From an uncultured Ruminococcus sp. (GTDB lineage Bacteria; Bacillota; Clostridia; Oscillospirales; Ruminococcaceae): a stretch of DNA of 7,398 nt. How positions within the stretch are numbered: the first letter of the stretch is position 1; the number at the start of each line of letters is the position of its first letter. The notes beneath the pieces were generated by a model. The model saw only the letters and a program-made list of their open reading frames with translations, was not told the origin of the DNA and made no database searches. The translations under genes and the position numbers were made by a program. Shown here one piece after another: positions 1 through 6,147 of the stretch. The stretch is from NCBI GenBank assembly GCA_946183385.1, contig CAMHBN010000088.1, positions 1-7,398 of the forward strand. The letters run 5' to 3'.

Positions 1-2
1 CG

Positions 3-224
3 GGAGCAGTTGAGCCGATCGGCGCAGCACTGACGATACTTTTTGCAGGGCTGTTTCTGCCCGCAATGCCGTATTTACTGAGCTTTGCGGCAGGAGCCAT
101 GATATATGTTGTGGTGGAGGAACTGATACCCGAAATGTCAGAGGGAGAACATTCCAATATCGGAGTAATCATGTTTTCGGTAGGATTTACGCTGATGATG
201 GTACTCGATGTTGTGCTCGGATAA
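3..224 (+). CDS. ZIP-family metal (zinc/iron) transporter, C-terminal end (5' partial)
   Basis: This is the last 73 residues of an integral membrane protein whose beginning lies before the window; the frame opens at base 3 and ends in TAA. The visible part starts with G-A-V-E-P-I-G, runs through a hydrophobic helix (AALTILFAGLFL), then FAAGAMIYVVVEELIPE, and ends with another helix (GVIMFSVGFTLMMVLDVVLG). An E-P-x-G motif followed by a G-A-M-x-Y-V-x-x-E-E-L-x-P-E helix is characteristic of the final transmembrane helices of ZIP/GufA/ZupT transporters, where the glutamates line the metal path. Family members carry divalent cations such as Zn2+ or Fe2+ into the cytoplasm. The metal cannot be decided from this fragment. 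It lies 18 bases upstream of the truncated methyltransferase and is probably co-transcribed with it. Confidence 0.85.
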   Translation, partial: GAVEPIGAALTILFAGLFLPAMPYLLSFAAGAMIYVVVEELIPEMSEGEHSNIGVIMFSVGFTLMMVLDVVLG

Positions 225-242
225 TGCGAAAGGAGTTTTATC

Positions 243-365
243 ATGACAAGTAAAGAATACAAGGACTTATCCATAAAGGAGTTCACAAAAGCCGCCGAGG
301 TATACGAATCAGACCATGCAGGCGTATATAAAATGTGCAGGAAGGATTATCCCGATTGCAAATAA
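243..365 (+). pseudogene. Truncated class I SAM-dependent methyltransferase (N-terminal fragment)
   Basis: The 40-codon frame starts at an ATG with a good ribosome binding site (AAAGGAG, 7 bases upstream). It encodes an N-terminus rich in K/E, with S-K-E-Y-K-D-L-S, F-T-K-A-A-E-V-Y-E-S-D-H-A-G and Y-K-M-C-R-K-D-Y-P-D. From memory of the family, this matches the start of a group of roughly 200-residue Clostridia methyltransferases, in which the glycine-rich SAM-binding motif (GCGTG type) follows within about 20 residues. Here the match ends at Y-P-D and the frame stops two codons later. No glycine-rich motif I was found downstream in any frame. The likeliest reading is a deletion that removed most of the gene. 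An alternative is a real 40-residue peptide, since start and ribosome binding site are intact. Confidence 0.6.
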
Positions 366-862
366 GTAGTTGATAATATGTTAGCAGATAAAGAGCTATT
401 TGACCGTATTGAAACAATAATATCTGAACATGGAGTTCCTTGAATATATCAAGAGTGTTCATGCCGAGCCGTGATAAGTATTTGACTCTTTCGGGAATGT
501 TTGGTATAATAATGCTGAACGAGAAACAATACGGGTGCTCCGGACAAATGCTCACTTTGCAAAGATAAACGGGAACCGGATCTGTACGAATTAAGAAGGT
601 ATTCACTATCATCTTTGACAGAGACGAGAACAGAGAGGTCATCTGCATTGTGCGCATGGGATTTTTTCGGTTCCTGTACCTGCAACGGAGTATCTTCTGC
701 GCGGAATACCGACATACAACAGGGCTTGTCTTTGGGTGAGCTTCTTGCGTGTATAAACTGAGTTTCGGATAACCATATTGATACAGAAAAAATGGACGTT
801 TTTCCGCTTTGATAACGATGAATAAAAGTATGTATCGGTTGAAAGTTGATAGTAATATGAAA
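366..862. other. Non-coding or decayed stretch of about 500 bases
   Basis: No convincing gene was found here on either strand. The stretch is visibly richer in A and T than the genes to its right. The + strand carries only short stop-broken peptides: a 21-codon frame at 378-443 in frame with the methyltransferase fragment, and further pieces at 430-474 and after 481. They may be decayed coding sequence but none matches a family I know. Open frames on the minus strand lack ribosome binding sites and read as low-information shadows. The one strong signal is the + strand promoter at 482-510. A 7-base inverted pair, GGAACCG (572-578) and CGGTTCC (668-674), could form a long-range RNA helix, but may be chance. 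Confidence 0.5.
482..510 (+). promoter_or_regulatory. Near-consensus sigma-A promoter with no recognised gene
   Basis: TTGACT (482-487) is separated by exactly 17 bases from TATAAT (505-510). A TG dinucleotide one base before the -10 box (TGG-TATAAT) makes it an extended -10. The -35 box matches 5 of 6 consensus bases and the -10 box 6 of 6. Transcription would start near base 517. The only tidy frame after that is an 18-codon peptide at 512-568 that begins before the expected start site. The promoter may belong to a lost gene or drive an untranslated RNA ending near the hairpin at 863-889. Confidence 0.55.
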
Positions 863-889
863 CAGACCTCGGAATACATCTGAGGTCTG
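863..889 (-). terminator. Hairpin terminator of the dockerin-protein operon, possibly bidirectional
   Basis: CAGACCTC (863-870) and GAGGTCTG (882-889) form a perfect 8-base stem around an 11-base loop. On the minus strand it lies 31 bases past the stop codon of the secreted dockerin protein and is followed by TTTCATATT, a modest U-rich tail. On the + strand it is followed by TTGTT, which is weaker, so it may also stop + strand transcripts from the promoter at 482-510. The position favours the minus-strand role. Confidence 0.6.
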
Positions 890-920
890 TTGTTATGCAG
901 GGAGAATAATTGACTTTTTT

Positions 921-3152
921 TCAGAGCGGAATTACCGGCAGGTCTGAAAGGCTGATAAGACCGCTGTCCACGCGCTGTATCGTGAGAGCGTCGCTCGCTG
1001 TTATGCTGTCGCCGCGGGCGTAGACGTCAGCGCTGCTGCGTGCTTCAGCCGCGAGCGGATATTTATCCTTGTTGGCGATATATTGCAGTATTGCGACCGC
1101 GTCTGCTACCGTGACCTTCCCGTCAAGGTTTGCGTCTCCGAGCAGAGGCTTCGATACGATGAATTGGGCTTCCGTATCGGGTACAGCAACATTGCTCGCA
1201 GTGATATTGCCCATAAGCTTCCAATCATTGGCGCTGTCCTGCAGGAATACGCGGATATCCTTGAGCTCGTCGCCTCCGCTGATACCGAAAATATCGAACG
1301 GCAGGCGGAACTCCACGGTATCGTCCTGCCACTTGCACATACAGCCGTCGTATGACTCCTTGTTGAAGTAGACAAAGCCGTTAGAGGCGTAATACAGCCA
1401 GAAATATTCGTTGTCCGACGCGCGGTGGAGCTGGATATTGTAGACGGGTGCTGCCGCTCCCGCAGGCATTTTTGCCATGACATAGAGGTAATTGCCATCC
1501 GCACGGACGGACATTTCCGTGCCGCTGTCGGACGTTGCAATGACGTTGTCGGACGTCCACTCGCACGCGTGAGAAAGAGCTCCGTCTACGGTGATGATGT
1601 CCCTGTATGAATACATACCGCCTTCCGCGCCGTCCTCACAGCCGACAACGCAGAAGCTCCTTCTGCCTGTTGAGGTATCGCCCTTGGTGACGACGATACT
1701 GCCGAGCAGATTCGCTCCGAGCACGCCGTTCCACGTACCGTTATTGGCAAAGCGCACAGCTCCCTTGTCGGGTGACTCGACCTGCCACTGCGGACCGATG
1801 TTCACCTTGAAATAGACGTTCCACCTGCCCGTCTCGATATTCGACGGGAGCTTCAGCTCAAGCACCTCGTCGCTTCCGGTGCATGACAGCCACTTGCGGC
1901 AGTCGGTATTGCACCTCGCAAACGTGTATATACCGTCCTTTTCGAGTATGACGTAAGGTGTGCAGGCGGGGATAATACCCGCAAAGCCCGTATTCTCAAC
2001 GGTGAATTTCACCCTTGCACTGCCGCCCTGCGCGACCTCGGGAGTGAGCTTTGAATCACGCAGCACGAACCTGTAGCCGAGGTGGTCGCGGATAAAATCG
2101 AAGGCGGAGCTCCCGTAGTACGCGGAGTTGTCAACGCCCGAAACATCGCAGTTCTCGTCGAATGTGCAGTCCTTATAAAGCTGGAAGATATTCGAGTTGA
2201 TATAGCTCAGGTGAGTTTTATACATCTCGGGAATGGCGTTCTCGGGGAGGTAGGTATCGTACTTCTGAGCAAATTCGAGATTGCCCGAAAACTCGCCGCC
2301 AAAGTACGAGGTAAGGGTCTGCCGCCCGAGCCATTCGGTCTCGGCTGCGCGGTCGGAGTATGTGCCGAGGTCACTGTCGCTGCCCATATATCCGTCGTCG
2401 TACAACCCGATACGGCTGCGGTACTTCTGTATATCGGGGCAGTATGTGCTCGATGTGAGGCTGTCTATGAGCTCTGTGTCGTTTATCTCCGAGAGCTTTA
2501 TCCCTGCCCATTCAGCGAAGATATTGGGGGTCCTGACTGTTACAGGGACAGGGTCAGGCACGACCTCGAGCAGCCTTTGCAGGAGCTGAGCCTTGTACGG
2601 GAGTGAGGTGTACTTGCCGCCGTGCTGTTCGCCCCACTTGCCGACGAAGCCCGCCTCCACATACATGAGCATATCGCCGATATCGTCGAAGAAGCCGTGC
2701 TCGTCGAGCTGGTCGATATGGGAGAGCAGGGCGTCAAACTCAGCGGGCTCGGGGTCGGCAGTCCCGTTTGCGTCGTAGCGGAATCTGACCGCGACCGTGC
2801 AGCCGTTTTTGCGGCAGTTCCCGAATGTCTCATGCCACGCCTCAAAAAAAGCGTCGTCGAGGGGCATATCGGCACCGCCGTTAATTCCCGACGAAAAGGC
2901 GCCGATATCAATGAAGAAGAGGACGAGCTTCCCCGTGGGGGAGTAGACAGGGGTCGAGTCAGGCTTGCAGACCGCCCATATCGTGTTTGTGTAGCCTGCC
3001 GCGGGATTGAGTATAGTCCCGACTGCTTCGGTGTAGTCGATGCCGCTGTCTGCGAGCTCCTGAGCTCCCGATGCAGCGGTCGGCGGAAGAAGCGCAGTGC
3101 TCAGCACAGCGGAGATTGCCGCCGCGGCAGCACGTGCAGACATCTTAGCCAT
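921..3152 (-). CDS. Secreted DUF4874/DUF4832-like protein with C-terminal type I dockerin
   Basis: A 743-residue exported protein, probably anchored to a cellulosome. I chose the ATG at 3152 because AAAGGAGG lies just upstream and the next residues form a signal peptide (about 1-29: basic start, Ala/Leu-rich core, AASGA cleavage region); longer in-frame starts add a non-signal extension. Residues ~35-225 resemble DUF4874 (NPAAGYTNT opening, VLFFIDIGAF and AVRFRY strands, then YVEAGFVGKWGEQHG with E166 and E175). Residues ~230-489 resemble DUF4832 (YRFVLRDSKL, then a beta-rich part). Residues ~500-669 form a separate beta-rich domain, possibly a carbohydrate-binding fold. Residues ~671-735 are a type I dockerin: first Ca2+ loop D673-x-N675-x-D677-G678...D684, second loop from D709 to D721. 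The first part may be a TIM-barrel-like catalytic domain, but no activity can be assigned. Fifteen cysteines in the mature chain are unusual. Confidence 0.85.
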   Translation of the reverse strand: MAKMSARAAAAAISAVLSTALLPPTAASGAQELADSGIDYTEAVGTILNPAAGYTNTIWAVCKPDSTPVYSPTGKLVLFFIDIGAFSSGINGGADMPLDDAFFEAWHETFGNCRKNGCTVAVRFRYDANGTADPEPAEFDALLSHIDQLDEHGFFDDIGDMLMYVEAGFVGKWGEQHGGKYTSLPYKAQLLQRLLEVVPDPVPVTVRTPNIFAEWAGIKLSEINDTELIDSLTSSTYCPDIQKYRSRIGLYDDGYMGSDSDLGTYSDRAAETEWLGRQTLTSYFGGEFSGNLEFAQKYDTYLPENAIPEMYKTHLSYINSNIFQLYKDCTFDENCDVSGVDNSAYYGSSAFDFIRDHLGYRFVLRDSKLTPEVAQGGSARVKFTVENTGFAGIIPACTPYVILEKDGIYTFARCNTDCRKWLSCTGSDEVLELKLPSNIETGRWNVYFKVNIGPQWQVESPDKGAVRFANNGTWNGVLGANLLGSIVVTKGDTSTGRRSFCVVGCEDGAEGGMYSYRDIITVDGALSHACEWTSDNVIATSDSGTEMSVRADGNYLYVMAKMPAGAAAPVYNIQLHRASDNEYFWLYYASNGFVYFNKESYDGCMCKWQDDTVEFRLPFDIFGISGGDELKDIRVFLQDSANDWKLMGNITASNVAVPDTEAQFIVSKPLLGDANLDGKVTVADAVAILQYIANKDKYPLAAEARSSADVYARGDSITASDALTIQRVDSGLISLSDLPVIPL

Positions 3153-3174
3153 TTGTTTCCTCCTTTCGGCGCGG

Positions 3175-3381
3175 TCAGCGGGTTTGCTCAACTCCGTATT
3201 TCGCATAGAAATCACGTATATCCTTGTCGGAGCGGACGAGCTCTGCGTACATGAGCTTTTTCGCGGCTCTGTCATAGAAGCCGATGGTCTTTTCGCCCGT
3301 GCAGATGCTCGACTCGACCCTGATATCGTCTGCTGTAAACGGTTCGGGTATGGGGAGGGGAGGACGCCTGAAAATACTCAT
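3175..3381 (-). CDS. Small hypothetical protein (68 residues)
   Basis: I do not recognise this family. The ATG at 3381 was chosen because AAAGGAG lies 7 bases upstream and a promoter sits just behind it at 3419-3447; the longer frame from 3450 would begin upstream of the expected transcript start. The protein is soluble, with no signal peptide or membrane segment. It begins with a proline-rich stretch (RRPPLPIPEPF), followed by alternating short beta-like pieces (DDIRVESSICTGEKTIGFYD) and a charged C-terminal part (AKKLMYAELVRSDKDIRDFYAKYGVE) that looks helical. The stop codon is 22 bases before the start of the secreted dockerin protein, so the two are almost certainly one transcript. One cysteine is present. 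Codon use and the ribosome binding site support a real gene; the role is unknown. Confidence 0.7.
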   Translation of the reverse strand: MSIFRRPPLPIPEPFTADDIRVESSICTGEKTIGFYDRAAKKLMYAELVRSDKDIRDFYAKYGVEQTR

Positions 3382-3418
3382 GGAAATGCTCCTTTCCGAT
3401 AGCTTGTCTTTATATCTG

Positions 3419-3447
3419 ATTATACCAGAACAGGGGAGGTTATGCAA
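3419..3447 (-). promoter_or_regulatory. Extended -10 promoter of the dockerin operon
   Basis: Read on the minus strand, TTGCAT (3447-3442) is followed by a 17-base spacer and TATAAT (3424-3419), with TGG directly before the -10 box (extended -10). The start point would be near 3412, giving a 5' leader of about 30 bases before the small protein's ATG at 3381. The -35 box is weak (TTG matches only), which fits a promoter helped by an activator or by the extended -10. Confidence 0.7.
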
Positions 3448-3489
3448 CATTTGCTTTATCGGTCATTATGCACTATATTGCGGCTTTAT
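3440..3489. repeat. Two copies of a TTATGCA...GCTTTAT pattern, possible operator
   Basis: On the + strand the order is TTATGCA (3440-3446), 6 bases, GCTTTAT (3453-3459), 6 bases, TTATGCA (3466-3472), 10 bases, GCTTTAT (3483-3489). All four blocks are exact 7-mers. The first TTATGCA covers the -35 box of the minus-strand promoter and the others extend upstream of it, where activators or repressors commonly bind. No regulator gene is visible in the window. Confidence 0.4.
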
Positions 3490-3544
3490 TTTTGTGAGAA
3501 TCGACAAAATGTTGCTGCGGACACCAATTTAAACGCCTGTCTGC

Positions 3545-3573
3545 TTGCATTTCGGAAGTTTTGAGGTTATAAT
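3545..3573 (+). promoter_or_regulatory. Promoter of the UDP-sugar pyrophosphorylase gene
   Basis: TTGCAT (3545-3550), a 17-base spacer and a perfect TATAAT (3568-3573). The start point would be near 3580, leaving a leader of roughly 87 bases before the ATG at 3667. I see no recognisable riboswitch in the leader. The -35 hexamer and spacer length are identical to those of the divergent promoter at 3419-3447. Confidence 0.65.
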
Positions 3574-3666
3574 AAAAAGGGTAGTTGTTGCCAAATTTGA
3601 TATAGGTTAAATTATTGTCGGATAGATGATCACGCTCCTTATGTGGGCAGATAAAGGGTGCAATAT

Positions 3667-4881
3667 ATGAAACACAGAACATCGGAAATGCTGAATATGC
3701 TTCATCAGGAGCATATAGTGGCACATTTGAAATCACTTTCGCATGATGACCAGCTCAAAATGGTATCACACATAGAGTCGCTCGACCTCTCCGTACTCAA
3801 CGACATAGCTATGGAGGAGGAGCGCGGCAGCTTCGAGCCGCTGTACGCGACAACTCTTGATGACATCGCCAAAAAGCGCGAGCACTTCACCGAGATAGGG
3901 CTTGAAGCCATACGCGCGGGCAAGGTCGGAGCGGTGCTGCTTGCAGGCGGACAGGGAAGCCGTCTCGGCTTTGACCACCCGAAGGGTATGTTCAGGATAG
4001 GCGTTGACCGCGACCTCTACATCTTCGAGTGCCTTATCAACAATCTGCTTGAGGTCACAAGGCAGGCGGGCGCATGGGTGCCGCTCTTCATTATGACGAG
4101 CGTTGACAACATCAAGGAGACGCGTGAGTTCTTCGCGGCTCACAACTTCTTCGGATACAGCGATGACAACGTATGGTTCTTCGTGCAGGAGCAGCTACCC
4201 ACGGTCGATACCAACGGCAAGCTCATGCTCTCGGGCAAGGGAACGATATCAACGGCTCCGAACGGAAACGGCGGCTGGTACGCTTCAATGGCTAAAACGG
4301 GTATGCTCAGGATAGTGCAGAACGCACACATCGAGTGGCTGAACGTTTTCGCCGTGGACAACGTATTACAGCGGATAGCCGATCCGTGCTTCATCGGTGC
4401 GGTCATAGAGTCGGGCAAGGTGTCGGGCGCGAAGGTAGTTGCCAAGGCTGACCCGAACGAGAAGGTCGGGGTGCTCTGCCTCGAGGACGGCAGACCGTCC
4501 ATCGTGGAATACTACGAGATGACCGACGAGATGATAAACCGCCGCGAGCCAGACGGCACGCTGTCGTACAATTACGGCGTGATACTGAACTATCTCTTTC
4601 GCGTGGACAGGCTCAACAGGACGCTTTCCGTGAAGCTGCCGCTCCACCGCGCCTTCAAGAAGATAAAGTACATGAACGCCGACGGCGAGATCATAGCTCC
4701 CGAGGAGCCGAATGCATATAAGTTCGAGACCCTCGCTCTCGATATGGTCAAGCTTCAGGAGGACTGCCTTGCCTATGAGGTTGAAAGAAGCAAGGAATTC
4801 GCTCCCGTAAAGAACAAGACAGGCGTGGATTCGGTTGATTCCGCGCGCGAGCTGCTGAGGCTCAACGGAATAGAACTGTAA
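3667..4881 (+). CDS. UDP-N-acetylhexosamine pyrophosphorylase-like (UDPGP family)
   Basis: A 404-residue cytoplasmic nucleotidyltransferase joining UTP and a hexose or N-acetylhexosamine 1-phosphate to give UDP-sugar plus pyrophosphate, feeding cell-wall or glycan synthesis. The nucleotide-binding signature LAGGQGSRLGFDHPKGMF is at about residues 92-109. Further blocks follow the eukaryotic UAP/AGX pattern in order: PNGNGG (~198-203), VDNVLQRIADPCFIG (~230-244) with a metal-binding aspartate, K-A-D-P-N-E-K-V-G (~260-268), IVEYYEM (~279-285), NYGVILNYLF, and PNAYKFETLALDM near the C-terminus. That pattern favours UDP-GlcNAc over UDP-glucose, though family members can be broad. The ATG at 3667 has AAAGGG 8 bases upstream; a GTG at 3658 would overlap that ribosome binding site and is less likely. 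It is a single-gene unit between its own promoter and terminator, divergent from the dockerin operon. Confidence 0.88.
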   Translation: MKHRTSEMLNMLHQEHIVAHLKSLSHDDQLKMVSHIESLDLSVLNDIAMEEERGSFEPLYATTLDDIAKKREHFTEIGLEAIRAGKVGAVLLAGGQGSRLGFDHPKGMFRIGVDRDLYIFECLINNLLEVTRQAGAWVPLFIMTSVDNIKETREFFAAHNFFGYSDDNVWFFVQEQLPTVDTNGKLMLSGKGTISTAPNGNGGWYASMAKTGMLRIVQNAHIEWLNVFAVDNVLQRIADPCFIGAVIESGKVSGAKVVAKADPNEKVGVLCLEDGRPSIVEYYEMTDEMINRREPDGTLSYNYGVILNYLFRVDRLNRTLSVKLPLHRAFKKIKYMNADGEIIAPEEPNAYKFETLALDMVKLQEDCLAYEVERSKEFAPVKNKTGVDSVDSARELLRLNGIEL

Positions 4882-4891
4882 ATGTTTAAAC

Positions 4892-4922
4892 AAAGACCCG
4901 TGAAGTTCACGGGTCTTTTTTT
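4892..4922 (+). terminator. Strong Rho-independent terminator
   Basis: AAAGACCCGTGA (4892-4903) pairs with TCACGGGTCTTT (4907-4918) as a perfect 12-base stem with a 3-base loop, followed by further T residues to 4922. It starts 10 bases after the stop codon of the pyrophosphorylase and separates that gene from the operon starting at 5040. Confidence 0.95.
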
Positions 4923-4932
4923 CGGATACGAG

Positions 4933-4961
4933 TTGACATCCTGAGTTAATAGTGATATAAT
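4933..4961 (+). promoter_or_regulatory. Full-consensus sigma-A promoter of the aminotransferase operon
   Basis: TTGACA (4933-4938), a 17-base spacer and TATAAT (4956-4961): both hexamers match consensus completely, and TGA just before the -10 box adds the extended -10 element. Transcription should begin near 4968, giving a leader of about 72 bases that ends in AGGAGG (5026-5031), 8 bases before the ATG at 5040. The leader holds an 8-base palindrome, GGTATACC (4996-5003), which may be an operator or chance. Confidence 0.85.
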
Positions 4962-5039
4962 TGTCTGGTAATTGAATAATCGTTCCGTCAGGATCGGTAT
5001 ACCAAGATATAATATTACATTGTTCAGGAGGAAAAAACA

Positions 5040-6116
5040 ATGAAGCTGGAAGATTACAAGCTTTTTACGGTCGGACCGACACAGATGTATCGGAGCACTC
5101 TCGAGGTAAGATCCAAGGTCGTTCCCTATTTCAGAACGCCCGAATTTTCGGAGCTTATGCTTGAAAATGAAGCCCTTATCAAGAAGCTGCAGTCCGCACA
5201 GAGCGACGCGAAGGCAGTATTCCTGACCTGCTCGGGAAGCGGTGCAATGGAAGCGACTGTTATAAACTGCTTCGATAAGAACGACAATCTGCTCGTTATC
5301 TCGGGCGGTACATTCGGCGAGCGCTTCGAGAAGATATGCGAGATACACCATATCCCGTTCACGGCTCTCAAGCTCGGAGCTGATGAGGAGCTCGTGAAGG
5401 AGCACTTTGCTCCCTTCGAGGGCAAGGGCTTCACAGGACTGCTCGTAAATATCGACGAGACCTATACTGGACAGCTCTACGATATCAACATCATCAGCGA
5501 CTTCTGCAAGCGCAATGATATGTACCTCGTTGTAGACGCTATCAGTTCGTTCCTTGCTGACGAGTACAATATGGAGAAGTATGGCATTGACGCAACTATC
5601 GTAAGCTCGCAGAAGGGCTTGTGCCTTGCTCCCGGACTCTCAATAGTCACACTGAGCGCACGCATGGTGAGCAAGGTCGAGGCTAACGAGCTCGAGTCCC
5701 TGTATTTCGATTTCAAGGACTATTTCCTCAATATGAAGAGGGGACAGACTCCCTTCACTCCCGCTGTAGGCGTCTGCTTCGAGCTCAACGATATGCTTCA
5801 TAAGATCGACGACGAGGGCATAGATTCAAGACTCAACGAGGTAAGGAGCCGCTGTGAGCATTTCAGGAACAGCCTCAAGGGACTGCCTGTACATCTCCCG
5901 CCCTATCCGCTTTCAAATGCCATAACTCCCGTCCGCTTCGAGAAGGACATAGCTATGGAGTTCTTTGCATACCTCAAGGACGAGAAGCACATTATGGTCA
6001 ACCCCGTGGGAGGCGAGCTCGGAAAGAGGAGCATACGTGTCGCACACGTCGGCGATCTCAGCTTCGCGGACTACGATAATCTGCTCGCGGAGATGAAGCA
6101 GTTCTTCGGAATGTGA
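5040..6116 (+). CDS. Class V PLP aminotransferase, 2-aminoethylphosphonate transaminase-like
   Basis: A 358-residue cytoplasmic pyridoxal-phosphate enzyme of the alanine-glyoxylate/serine-pyruvate/PhnW group (fold type I, class V). Visible hallmarks: VGPTQM near the N-terminus (11-16); SGSGAMEA (65-72), which cups the cofactor phosphate; VVDAISS (164-170), with D166 contacting the pyridine nitrogen; SSQKGL (189-194), with K192 as the Schiff-base lysine; RGQTPFTPA (234-242); and SIRVAHVGD (331-339), with R333 the likely carboxylate-binding arginine. Length is normal and no key residue is missing. The ATG at 5040 follows AGGAGG. The enzyme should move an amino group between an amino acid and an oxo-acid or aldehyde. 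Because a LicC/PntC-like nucleotidyltransferase lies two genes downstream, phosphonoacetaldehyde to 2-aminoethylphosphonate is the favoured reaction. Sequence alone cannot exclude an alanine- or serine-type transaminase. Confidence 0.85.
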   Translation: MKLEDYKLFTVGPTQMYRSTLEVRSKVVPYFRTPEFSELMLENEALIKKLQSAQSDAKAVFLTCSGSGAMEATVINCFDKNDNLLVISGGTFGERFEKICEIHHIPFTALKLGADEELVKEHFAPFEGKGFTGLLVNIDETYTGQLYDINIISDFCKRNDMYLVVDAISSFLADEYNMEKYGIDATIVSSQKGLCLAPGLSIVTLSARMVSKVEANELESLYFDFKDYFLNMKRGQTPFTPAVGVCFELNDMLHKIDDEGIDSRLNEVRSRCEHFRNSLKGLPVHLPPYPLSNAITPVRFEKDIAMEFFAYLKDEKHIMVNPVGGELGKRSIRVAHVGDLSFADYDNLLAEMKQFFGM

Positions 6117-6124
6117 GAAATCTG

Positions 6125-6147
6125 CACCTGCGCGCTCAGTGCGGGTG
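6125..6147 (+). promoter_or_regulatory. Intercistronic RNA hairpin before the DUF2284 gene
   Basis: CACCTGCGC and GTGCGGGTG form a 9-base stem (two G-U pairs) around a 5-base loop. It begins 8 bases after the aminotransferase stop and ends just before the AAAAGGAG ribosome binding site of the next gene. There is no U-tract, so it is not a standard terminator. It may set mRNA stability or translation of the downstream gene. Confidence 0.5.

Noticed and set aside
449..715. 88-codon open frame on the minus strand
   Set aside because: No ribosome binding site before the ATG, no recognisable motif, and it overlaps the well-formed + strand promoter.
519..761. 80-codon stop-free stretch on the + strand just after the orphan promoter, with a C-x-x-C pair
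   Set aside because: It has no ATG or GTG near its beginning (the first TTG is about codon 33) and no ribosome binding site; composition looks random.
283..879. 198-codon open frame on the minus strand
   Set aside because: It runs antisense through the methyltransferase fragment and the gene-free stretch, has no ribosome binding site, and its product is low-information with no family features. Its start also lies inside the terminator hairpin.
2082..2606. 174-codon + strand frame inside the dockerin gene
   Set aside because: Shadow of the minus-strand gene in GC-richer sequence; the minus-strand frame has a signal peptide, domains and a dockerin.
2622..3254. 210-codon + strand frame across the start of the dockerin gene
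   Set aside because: Antisense shadow; it would run over the ribosome binding site and start of the real gene, and has no family features.
3473..3736. 87-codon minus-strand frame in the divergent region
   Set aside because: It covers the + strand promoter and the start of the pyrophosphorylase gene, lacks a ribosome binding site and has no recognisable features.
5008..5013. Second TATAAT in the leader of the aminotransferase operon
   Set aside because: No acceptable -35 box at 16-18 bases upstream, and a full-consensus promoter already lies at 4933-4961.
4366..5040. 224-codon minus-strand frame, with a natural-looking WYTDPDGT piece over the promoter region
   Set aside because: It is antisense to the pyrophosphorylase and reads through a strong terminator and a consensus promoter; the piece is too short to support a gene remnant.
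4773..5405. 210-codon minus-strand frame
   Set aside because: Antisense to both flanking genes, crosses the terminator, and has no ribosome binding site or motif.
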